Positions 57,586 to 64,000 of a stretch of DNA of 64,000 bases are shown in pieces; positions within the stretch are counted from its first letter, which is position 1, and every line of letters begins with the position of its first letter. The stretch covers positions 1 through 64,000 of the forward strand of contig JAVDKK010000006.1 of the NCBI GenBank assembly GCA_030849945.1, in the 5' to 3' direction. Source of the stretch: Schauerella fraxinea. GTDB lineage: Bacteria > Pseudomonadota > Gammaproteobacteria > Burkholderiales > Burkholderiaceae_B. Made by a program: the position numbers and the translations under genes. The notes beneath the pieces were generated by a model, which worked only from the letters and a program-made list of their open reading frames with translations, did no database searches and was not told where the DNA came from.

Positions 57586-60333
57586 TCAAGACGGCGCGGC
57601 GTGCAGGGCCGTGAAACTGTTGAGCACGCTCGCCGGAATGCCGCCTTCGGCCATCAAGCCGCGCTCGGCCGCGGTGAGCACTTGTGGAAGCGCCTCGAAA
57701 CGGATTTCGCGGTCGCCTTGGCGAGCAATCACGCGGATCGCTTCGCCCTCGCGCACACCCTGCGCAACGCCTTCGAAGGTAAAGGATTCTTCGCCGGTGA
57801 GCCCCAGTGCGCGCCAGCCTTCGCCCGCGCGAAACGCCAGCGGCAGTACGCCCATCCCCACCAGATTGGCGCGATGGATGCGTTCGAAGGATTCGGCGAT
57901 CACGGCCTTCACGCCCAGGAGTGCCGAGCCCTTGGCCGCCCAGTCGCGGCTGCTGCCGGTGCCGTATTCCTTGCCGGCGATGATGACCGTTGCCACACCT
58001 TCTTGCCGGTAGGCCGCTGCCGCGTCGAAGATCGTCATGCGGGCGCCATCCGGAAAGTGCCGTGTGACGCCGCCTTCTTCTGCGGGCAACAGCGCATTCT
58101 TGATGCGGATGTTGGCGAACGTCGCGCGCGTCATCACTTCGAAATTGCAGCGGCGCGCCACGTAACTGTTGAAGTCGCGCGGCACGATGCCGGCCGCTTG
58201 CAGGTAGAGGCCAGCCGGCGTGTCGGGCGGAATTTCGCCGCCCGGCGAGATGTGGTCGGTGGTGAGCGAATCGTCAAACGCCGCGAGCACGCGCGTATCG
58301 GTAAGCACGCGGGCCAGCTCGTCGAGCGCGTTGCCTTGCGGGGTGTTGCGAAAGAACGGCGGCTCGACCAGATAGTGCGACGCGGGATCCCACGGAAAGC
58401 GCTGGCCGCCGGGCGCTTCGAGGTCGTTCCAGATGGCGGCGTCCATGTTGGCCGGATCGTAGGTGTGTTCAAACATCGCGGGGTCGCTGGCCAAAGGCAG
58501 CAGCGCCGCAATCTCTTCAGGCGTGGGCCACAGATCGCGCAAGAAGACGGGCTTGCCTTCGGCGTCCTTGGCGATCGGCTGGGTATCGAAATCGATGTCG
58601 ATGCGACCGGCCAGTGCGTAGGCCACCACCAGGGGGGGCGCACCGATGTAGTTGGCGCGGATCAGTTTATGGATGCGCCCTTCGAAGTTGCGGTTGCCCG
58701 AAAGCACAGCGGCTGCCACAAGTTTTTTGCTTTCGATCACGCGCGCCACGGCAGCATCCAGGGGGCCTGACTTGCCGCCACAGGTGGTGCAGCCGTAGCC
58801 GATCACGTAAAAGCCCAGTTGCTCCAACGCCGGCAGCAGACCGGCATTCTGCAAGTATTGGGTGACGGCACGCGAGCCTGGCGCGAGCGATGTTTTTACC
58901 CAAGGTTTCGGCATCAGGCCGCGCGCGACGGCTTTTTGCGCAACCAGACCGGCTGCAATCATCACGCTGGGATTGGAGGTGTTGGTGCACGACGTGATGG
59001 CCGCCAACACGACGGCGCCATGCCGCAGGTCGAGGTCATCGCCCGTCGTCGTGCACTGGGGCTGTGCGTCTTGCGCTTTCTGCTTGCCGCGAGTGACTGG
59101 AGATGTCGCACCCAGGGGCGCATAGGTGTGCACGTCAAAGCCGCCATCCGCCAGCGACAATCCAAGGCGGCGACCGAAGTCGGCCGGGATGGCCTTGATC
59201 GGCATGCGATCTTGCGGACGACGCGGTCCGGCCAGGCTCGGGCGAGCTTCGCTGAGATCGATGTCGATCACGCGCGTGTAATGCGGCGTGGCGGCCTGAG
59301 GGCCGCGAAACAGATGATTGGCGCGTGCGTAGGCTTCGACCAGTTCGGTACGACGCGCGGGGCGGCCGGTTGCTCGCAGATACGTCAGCGTGGCGTCGTC
59401 GATGGGGAAAAAACCGCACGTGGCACCGTATTCCGGCGCCATATTCGCGATCGTGGCCCGTTCCTGCACGGAGAGAAGTGCGACAGCCGGGCCGAAAAAC
59501 TCCACCATCGTGCCGGCCACGCCAGCCTGGCGCAGTTGCTGCACGATCAAGAGCGCAGCATCGGTGGTCATGGCGGGGGCGGCGATGTGACCGCTCAGCC
59601 GCACGCCCACCACTTCGGGCACCGGGAAGGTATATGCGTGCCCCAGCAGCGCCGCTTCGGCATCAATGCCGCCCACGCCCCAGCCCAATACGCCCAGCGC
59701 GTTGACCATCGGTGTGTGCGAGTCGCCGCCGATCACGAAGTCGGGATGCGCCCAGAGGCCGTCTTCGCGCTGGGTTTCCACCACGACAGGCGCGATGTGC
59801 TCAAGATTGACCTGATGGATGATGCCGGTGCCCGGCGGGAACACGCGCAACCCGCGAAACGCCTGCTGCGCCCATTTGAGAAAGCGGTAGCGCTCGTCGT
59901 TGCGTTCGAATTCGCGCGTGAGATTGCGCACCATCGCATCGCCGCTGCCCCAATGATCCACCTGCAGCGAATGGTCGACGATCACATCCACCGGGATGCG
60001 TGTGGTGACCGCATCCACATCGCCGCCGCGCTCGGCCACGGCGTCGCGTAGCGCCGCCAGATCCTGCAACACCGGCAGGCCACTGGAGTCGGGCAGGATC
60101 ACGCGCGCCACGTGCAACGGCAGATCGGCTTGGGCGTGAGCAGCCCAGTGCAGCAACGCATCGATATCGGTTTGCGTCACGGCCGCGCCCCACGCACGAT
60201 GCCGCAGCAGGTTTTCCAGGAGCACCCGGATCACATACGGATAGGTGGCGATGTCGCACCCCGCAGCGCGCGTGGCGCTGGCGATGTCGGCAAAGCGGAC
60301 GAGATCGTCCTTGAAGGGCAGGGTGGCGGGCAT
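57586..60333 (-). CDS. AcnA-like aconitase-family hydratase with variant cluster motif
   Basis: This protein of about 915 residues has the AcnA/IRP domain order. Iron-sulfur cysteines are in AAITSCTNTSNPSVMIAAGL and GYGCTTCGGKSGPLD. The substrate region VIGGDSHTPMVNALGVLGWG, DHISPGGEIPPDTPAG in the swivel domain, and AGKEYGTGSSRDWAAKG are present. Ordinary AcnA reads CTTCIGNSGPL at the second cysteine pair; here Ile-Gly-Asn is Gly-Gly-Lys. That change, the small size of conserved blocks elsewhere and its linkage to a 2-methylisocitrate-lyase-family gene suggest a substrate other than citrate. ATG 60333 is used; a TTG at 60360 would add nine residues. Confidence 0.88.
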   Translation of the reverse strand: MPATLPFKDDLVRFADIASATRAAGCDIATYPYVIRVLLENLLRHRAWGAAVTQTDIDALLHWAAHAQADLPLHVARVILPDSSGLPVLQDLAALRDAVAERGGDVDAVTTRIPVDVIVDHSLQVDHWGSGDAMVRNLTREFERNDERYRFLKWAQQAFRGLRVFPPGTGIIHQVNLEHIAPVVVETQREDGLWAHPDFVIGGDSHTPMVNALGVLGWGVGGIDAEAALLGHAYTFPVPEVVGVRLSGHIAAPAMTTDAALLIVQQLRQAGVAGTMVEFFGPAVALLSVQERATIANMAPEYGATCGFFPIDDATLTYLRATGRPARRTELVEAYARANHLFRGPQAATPHYTRVIDIDLSEARPSLAGPRRPQDRMPIKAIPADFGRRLGLSLADGGFDVHTYAPLGATSPVTRGKQKAQDAQPQCTTTGDDLDLRHGAVVLAAITSCTNTSNPSVMIAAGLVAQKAVARGLMPKPWVKTSLAPGSRAVTQYLQNAGLLPALEQLGFYVIGYGCTTCGGKSGPLDAAVARVIESKKLVAAAVLSGNRNFEGRIHKLIRANYIGAPPLVVAYALAGRIDIDFDTQPIAKDAEGKPVFLRDLWPTPEEIAALLPLASDPAMFEHTYDPANMDAAIWNDLEAPGGQRFPWDPASHYLVEPPFFRNTPQGNALDELARVLTDTRVLAAFDDSLTTDHISPGGEIPPDTPAGLYLQAAGIVPRDFNSYVARRCNFEVMTRATFANIRIKNALLPAEEGGVTRHFPDGARMTIFDAAAAYRQEGVATVIIAGKEYGTGSSRDWAAKGSALLGVKAVIAESFERIHRANLVGMGVLPLAFRAGEGWRALGLTGEESFTFEGVAQGVREGEAIRVIARQGDREIRFEALPQVLTAAERGLMAEGGIPASVLNSFTALHAAPS

Positions 60334-60378
60334 AAGCGCAAGCGGAAAGCCGGAAGGCAATGAGGTAACTGACGACTT

Positions 60379-60408
60379 ATCTTATGCCCGGTAGCGATTT
60401 AGTGTCAA
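60379..60408 (-). promoter_or_regulatory. Promoter of the acn-like gene
   Basis: On the minus strand, consensus TTGACA (60408-60403) and TAAGAT (60384-60379) are 18 bases apart, about 46 bases upstream of ATG 60333. Confidence 0.62.
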
Positions 60409-60417
60409 CACTTTGAC
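60401..60417. promoter_or_regulatory. GntR-type operator candidate, acn side
   Basis: AGTGT-CA-ACACT (60401-60412) and GTCAA-CACT-TTGAC (60404-60417) are overlapping perfect inverted repeats covering the -35 box. On the minus strand the site reads AAAGTGTTGACACT, matching the gntR-side site in 13 of 14 positions. Confidence 0.6.
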
Positions 60418-60690
60418 GGTTTGGGCGCTTTCAATGGCTGAGCACCACGAAGAGCGACGACTGCGACGTTTTGGCGTCCATGCATGGATGCCAGGGCGTT
60501 CTTGCTAGGGGCGCAGTTGCTCCTAGGGGAAACCCTAGTGCGTTGATTTTAAGAGAACTGTAAGACAATGTCGTATGGGACCGCGGGCGAGGCGCAGCAC
60601 GACTGCAGGCCCGCTTCAGCCTCTGCAGGCATGGATGCTCGACCCGTAGACACCTGCATTGTTAGACAACCAATGACATCGAAAAAACCT

Positions 60691-60709
60691 AAAGAGTTGA
60701 CACTTTAAC
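60691..60709. promoter_or_regulatory. GntR-type operator candidate, gntR side
   Basis: AAAGAGTTGACACT (60691-60704) repeats the acn-side element in direct orientation relative to its own promoter. GTTGACACTTTAAC (60696-60709) is a near-perfect dyad over the -35 box, fitting autoregulation. Confidence 0.6.
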
Positions 60710-60724
60710 AATCGGTTTGATAAT
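60697..60724 (+). promoter_or_regulatory. Promoter of the gntR-lyase-SDR operon
   Basis: Consensus TTGACA (60697-60702) and GATAAT (60719-60724) are 16 bases apart. The -10 box ends only 11 bases before ATG 60736, so the mRNA would be nearly leaderless, starting at or just before the start codon. Confidence 0.6.
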
Positions 60725-60735
60725 CTGGCGACATC

Positions 60736-61446
60736 ATGAGTGACTCCCGCCCGCCCACCACCAGCCTTGAAGACACCACCGGCCCACTGGCCGATGCCGT
60801 GTTTGCGCACATGCTCGAGTGGATTTATCAAGGGCGGCTCTCGCCCGATAGCGTCATCAACGAAGTCGCCATCGCGCAGGAGTTCGGCGTGAGCCGTGGA
60901 CCCGTACGCGAAGCCGTGCGCCGCCTGCAGGGCATTCAATTGGTCACCCGCGAGCCGTACGTCAAGGCACGCGTGGCCTCGATGTCGGCCGAGTCCGCCA
61001 TTGAGCTCTTTCAGATGCGCATGGCGCTCGAGGGCGTGGCGTGCCAGTTGGCGACGCGCCGCATGTCGGATGACGAGATTGCGCTGTTGATCATGGAACT
61101 TGAGCAGGATCGCCAACGTCAGGTGGAAGCCGATGCTGGCGCGTCGAAGGCACCGCGCGTGTTCGACTTTCACGAGCGCATCGTGCGCGCCAGCGGCAAC
61201 AGCCGCATCGTGAATGCGTTGTGCGGCGACCTGTATCACTTGCTGCGCGTTTACCGCCGCCATTCGGGCACCGTGCTCGAACGCAAGCACGACGCGTATG
61301 CCGAGCATTGGCAAATCCTGCGCGCCATGAAATCGCGCGATGCCGATCTCGCCGAATCGCTGATGCGCTCGCATATCGAGCGCGCAGCCCAGCATTTGTT
61401 CGATCACCTGGGCGACACACCGTTGTCGGCCACCGCATCGAAATAA
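60736..61446 (+). CDS. GntR-family regulator, FadR/FCD subfamily
   Basis: This 236-residue regulator has an N-terminal winged helix (about 15-85) with VINEVAIAQEFGVSRGPVREAVRRLQ, followed by an all-helical FCD ligand domain with ELFQMRMALEGVACQLATRR, the acidic/His metal-site segment FDFHERIVRASGN, and LMRSHIERAAQHLF. FCD regulators usually bind carboxylic acids. It is divergent from the acn-like gene and upstream of the lyase and SDR genes, so it likely represses both promoters until an acid intermediate binds. Confidence 0.93.
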   Translation: MSDSRPPTTSLEDTTGPLADAVFAHMLEWIYQGRLSPDSVINEVAIAQEFGVSRGPVREAVRRLQGIQLVTREPYVKARVASMSAESAIELFQMRMALEGVACQLATRRMSDDEIALLIMELEQDRQRQVEADAGASKAPRVFDFHERIVRASGNSRIVNALCGDLYHLLRVYRRHSGTVLERKHDAYAEHWQILRAMKSRDADLAESLMRSHIERAAQHLFDHLGDTPLSATASK

Positions 61447-61504
61447 CGATTCGCGCCGCACGCTGCAAGGCTGCGGTGCACTTTCTTTCTTCTGGAGCAC
61501 CTGT

Positions 61505-62407
61505 ATGAGTCAAGCCCGTAAATTTCGGGAATTGTTGAACACCGAACCGTTTATCGTGTCGCCCGGTGTTTACGATGGCTACAGCATTCGATTGGTCGAG
61601 GCCGCCGGCTTCAAAACGGCATGCACCAGCGGTGCGGCCTTGTCCAACGCGCTGTTGGGTATCGCCGACATCGGCGTCATGGGCTTGAGCGAAAACGTCA
61701 ACCACTGCCGCCACTTGGCGCGTGCCGTGTCGATTCCGCTCACGGCCGACGCCGACACGGGCTACGGCAATCCGGTCAACGTGTTCCATACCGTGCGCAT
61801 GTTTGAAGAGGCCGGCATCGCCGGCGTCAACATCGAAGATCAGGTCAGCCCCAAGCGCTGCGGTCACATGCCGGGCAAGGACGTGATCCCGCTGGAAGAG
61901 ATGGTCAAGAAGATCGAAGCCGCGTGCGAAGCGCGCCGCGACGACGCCTTCGTCATCATCGCCCGCACCGATTCGCTCGCCGTGGAAGGTATCGAAGGCG
62001 CGATCAAGCGTGCCCGTGCGTATGCCGCGGCCGGCGCCGACATGCTGTTTCCGGATGCCGTGCGCACCGAAGACGACATCAAGCGCATCGTGGACGCAGC
62101 CGGTATCCCCATCAGCGTCAACATGGGCTTCGGTATCCGCGAACGCCCGACCACGCCGCTCATTCCGCTGCCGCGCCTGAAAGAACTCGGTGTGAAGCGC
62201 ATCAGCCTGCCGCGCATGTTGCCGGCCGCTGCCATTCGCTCGATGCAGGAAGCCTTGGCCGTGATGAAGGAAGTGATTGCGACGGGTGAACCTGCGCATC
62301 GTCCGGATCTGCTGGTGGGCATCGAAGACATCATGAAACTGATGGGCTACGAAGAGATGCGCGAGATGGAAAAGCGTTTGACGACGTTGCCGGCTGTGGC
62401 GGCATAA
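61505..62407 (+). CDS. Isocitrate lyase/PEP mutase-family C-C lyase (methylisocitrate or dimethylmalate lyase-like)
   Basis: This 300-residue TIM-barrel protein has the family signature EDQVSPKRCGHMPGK with the catalytic Cys, the metal-binding ADADTGYGNPVNV, IIARTDSLAVEG, and an N-terminal SPGVYDGYSIRLVEAAGF. The KRCGH form is that of lyases such as PrpB and 2,3-dimethylmalate lyase, not PEP mutase. The barrel-entry loop TSGAALSNALLGIADIGVMG differs from PrpB's usual glycine-rich version. It is 58 bases after the GntR gene. With an aconitase-family hydratase divergent, cleavage of a substituted malate or isocitrate to pyruvate (or glyoxylate) plus an acid is the likely reaction. Confidence 0.88.
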   Translation: MSQARKFRELLNTEPFIVSPGVYDGYSIRLVEAAGFKTACTSGAALSNALLGIADIGVMGLSENVNHCRHLARAVSIPLTADADTGYGNPVNVFHTVRMFEEAGIAGVNIEDQVSPKRCGHMPGKDVIPLEEMVKKIEAACEARRDDAFVIIARTDSLAVEGIEGAIKRARAYAAAGADMLFPDAVRTEDDIKRIVDAAGIPISVNMGFGIRERPTTPLIPLPRLKELGVKRISLPRMLPAAAIRSMQEALAVMKEVIATGEPAHRPDLLVGIEDIMKLMGYEEMREMEKRLTTLPAVAA

Positions 62408-62489
62408 AGCCGCAACGGCGATCGATGCCGCTCGCGCCGTCACAACGGCAAGCTCACCCACCATCGCAGTCTCAGTCGCACGCGTAACC

Positions 62490-63233
62490 ATGATGCCGTC
62501 CCTATCCTTGCTTTCCGGTACACCCAGCGAGACGCCGAGGTGCCTGATCACCGGCGCCTCGTCGGGTATCGGCCTGGCGCTGGCGCAGCGACTGCTTGAC
62601 GACGGCTGGCAGGTGATCGGCATCGACCGAGCGGCAGCGCCGCAGGACGCATCGCCAGCGTTCGTGGGCATCGTGGCCGATCTGCTCGATCCGCGCGATT
62701 GCGACGCCGCGCTCGACGCCATCGGCGATACGCCACTGACGGCGATCGTGCATTGCGCGGGCATCGTGCGTTCCGGTGGGCTCACCGATACGGATATGGC
62801 AGAGGCCGATGCGCTATGGCAGTTGCACGCTGGCGCGCCGATGCGCCTCATGCGCGGGCTGGCCGATCGGCTGCCCGATCATGAGGGTCGGGTGATTCTG
62901 GTCTCGAGCCGTGCTGTGCTTGGCCGGCCCGGGCGTGCCGCCTACGCGGCCAGCAAGGCGGCCCAGATCGGCTTGGCACGCAGCTGGGCGGCGGAATTGG
63001 TCACGCGCGGCGTGACCGTTAACGTGGTGGCGCCGGGCGCCGTCGATACGCCCATGCTGCGCGACCCCGAGCGCGGCGCACCGCCCCGAACGGCGTTGCC
63101 GATCGGCCGCTTGATCGAACCTTCGGAAGTGGCGGCCACGATCGCGTTTCTGATCGGACGGGAAGCTGGCGCGATCACTGGACAAACGCTTTACGTGTGC
63201 GGCGGCGCGTCTCTGGATTTGCCTCATGGTTAA
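62490..63233 (+). CDS. Short-chain dehydrogenase/reductase
   Basis: This 247-residue classical SDR has the cofactor loop ITGASSGIGLALAQRL, HCAGIVRSGG in place of NNAG, the catalytic serine region VILVSSRAVLG, and Y-x3-K in RAAYAASKAAQIGLARS. The end GAITGQTLYVCGGASLD is typical. An acidic residue after the second strand (GIDRAAAP) favours NAD. It follows the lyase by 82 bases and overlaps a second SDR, suggesting oxidation of a hydroxy acid or polyol feeding the lyase; this is inference. Confidence 0.88.
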   Translation: MMPSLSLLSGTPSETPRCLITGASSGIGLALAQRLLDDGWQVIGIDRAAAPQDASPAFVGIVADLLDPRDCDAALDAIGDTPLTAIVHCAGIVRSGGLTDTDMAEADALWQLHAGAPMRLMRGLADRLPDHEGRVILVSSRAVLGRPGRAAYAASKAAQIGLARSWAAELVTRGVTVNVVAPGAVDTPMLRDPERGAPPRTALPIGRLIEPSEVAATIAFLIGREAGAITGQTLYVCGGASLDLPHG

Positions 63234-64000
63234 TGCTTTTTCACCTGCACCGCGCGTGTGCGTGATTACCGGTGCCGCCGGCGATATTGGATCGGCGATC
63301 GCCGAACGCTTTCTTGCGCAGGGGTGCCGGGTGGCCGCCCTGGATCTGGACGCAGCCGTACTGGCCGAGCGCTACGAGGCGTGGTCTGACGTCGAAACCG
63401 ATGCGCAGTGCGCGTCCGATGACGGCATCCTGCATGACGGTGCTGCCGATCTCATGATGCTCGCCTGCAACGTGGCCGACACGGCATCCGTAGTGTCGGC
63501 AATCGATGCCGTGGCCGCCCGCTGGGGCAGGGTTGATGTGCTCGTCAATAACGCTGCCACCGTGACGTCCTCGCAACCGGTTTGCGATCTGGACGAGGCG
63601 GCTTGGCAGGTGGCGCTGGACGTCAATCTCACTGGCGCCTGGCGCATGGCGCGCGCTTGTGTGCCGCACATGGCGGCCAGCGGCGGCGGCGTGATTTTGA
63701 ATATGTCGTCTCAGCTCGGTCATGTGACCGCAGTCGGACGCGGTGCCTACGGCGTGAGTAAAGCCGCCTTGATGGCGCTCACGCGGTCGCTTGCGGTCGA
63801 CTACGCCGACCAAGGCATTCGTGCGGTCAGCTTATCGCCTGGCGCCGTACTCACCAGTCGTGTCGTCAAGCGCTACGGCGGTGCTGACGCGGCCACGCGC
63901 ACATTGGCGCCACGTTATCCCATGCAGCGGTTGGGCACGGTCGAAGACGTGGCAGAAGCCGCATTGTTTCTTACCGGCGACGGGGCAGGGTTCATTACCG
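63226..64000 (+). CDS. Short-chain dehydrogenase/reductase, 3' end cut by window
   Basis: The frame is open from ATG 63226 to the window end, 258 residues. It overlaps the preceding SDR by eight bases. It has the nucleotide loop ITGAAGDIGSAIAERF, ALDLDAAVL (Asp, NAD preference), VLVNNAATVTSS, the serine strand ILNMSSQLGHV, and Y-x3-K in GAYGVSKAALMALTRS. A 20-residue insert near residues 60-80 (DDGILHDGAADLMM region) is longer than in most classical SDRs. Paired SDRs in one operon may act on successive or stereoisomeric alcohols. Confidence 0.88.
   Translation, partial: MVNAFSPAPRVCVITGAAGDIGSAIAERFLAQGCRVAALDLDAAVLAERYEAWSDVETDAQCASDDGILHDGAADLMMLACNVADTASVVSAIDAVAARWGRVDVLVNNAATVTSSQPVCDLDEAAWQVALDVNLTGAWRMARACVPHMAASGGGVILNMSSQLGHVTAVGRGAYGVSKAALMALTRSLAVDYADQGIRAVSLSPGAVLTSRVVKRYGGADAATRTLAPRYPMQRLGTVEDVAEAALFLTGDGAGFIT

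Larger units (their letters stand above)
60334..60735. other. Divergent control region between acn-like and gntR genes
   Basis: A 402-base region without a credible gene. It holds two opposed promoters (60379-60408 and 60697-60724), each overlapped by the same operator-like element, and a GC-rich middle part with CTAGGGG/CCCTAG inverted sequence near 60524-60538. Confidence 0.6.

Noticed and set aside
60616..61500. Minus-strand open frame opposite gntR
   Set aside because: Antisense of a clear GntR regulator; composition and lack of motifs indicate a shadow.

Overview
The window is a stretch of a high-GC betaproteobacterial chromosome. The protein set and local gene orders (ispE, tRNA-Gln, prs, rplY, pth, ychF; fdx, coaD, rsmD, ftsY; ribBX, ribH, nusB, thiL, pgpA, pncC; hmgA-fahA) look like Burkholderiales, most likely Alcaligenaceae (Bordetella/Achromobacter relatives). 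This taxonomic call is an inference from gene content, not a search result. Genes are densely packed, many start and stop codons overlap as ATGA, and no integrase, transposase, phage or CRISPR array is visible.

Region 1 (1-9721): the distal half of a surface polysaccharide (O-antigen or capsule) operon. It holds a UDP-HexNAc 6-dehydrogenase (cut by the window edge), a UDP-HexNAc(A) 4-epimerase, a MurJ/MviN-like flippase, four GT4 glycosyltransferases and an AsnB-type amidotransferase. The combination suggests a repeat unit with GalNAcA-type residues, some converted to uronamides. It ends at a bidirectional terminator facing pgi and a phosphomannomutase/phosphoglucomutase, which supply sugar phosphates.

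Region 2 (13022-18651): a D-2-hydroxyacid/glycolate-type FAD dehydrogenase, an OmpR-type two-component system and an LtaS/OpgB-like membrane phosphotransferase.

Region 3 (18652-25860): an aromatic degradation block. hmgA and fahA are divergent from a LysR gene. A second minus-strand operon encodes a metallo-beta-lactamase-fold protein lacking its Zn2 ligands, a flavoprotein hydroxylase and a 64-residue DUF2783 protein. The last two match the 3-hydroxyphenylacetate 6-hydroxylase pair MhaA/MhaB, which would produce the homogentisate used by HmgA.

Region 4 (25861-53485): mostly conserved housekeeping genes: mutM, a TPR protein, lolB, ispE, tRNA-Gln, prs, rplY, pth, a CPBP protease, ychF, a thioesterase, an AsmA protein, a MOSC_N protein, ferredoxin, coaD, rsmD, ftsY, a CYTH-CHAD protein, an IclR regulator, glpD, ribBX, ribH, nusB, thiL, pgpA, pncC, pyrF and a type II NADH dehydrogenase-like enzyme. 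Two short-period tandem repeat arrays sit at the 3' ends of coaD and pyrF.

Region 5 (53697-64000): accessory metabolism. A minus-strand group has dgkA, a CobW-type metal GTPase, an isochorismatase-fold amidase and a hydantoinase-like amidohydrolase. Beyond it, an AcnA-like hydratase with an altered cluster motif is divergent from a FadR-type regulator, a 2-methylisocitrate-lyase-family enzyme and two SDR dehydrogenases. A shared AAAG(T/A)GTTGACACT element overlaps the -35 boxes of both divergent promoters. This last cluster is the best candidate for an undescribed pathway.
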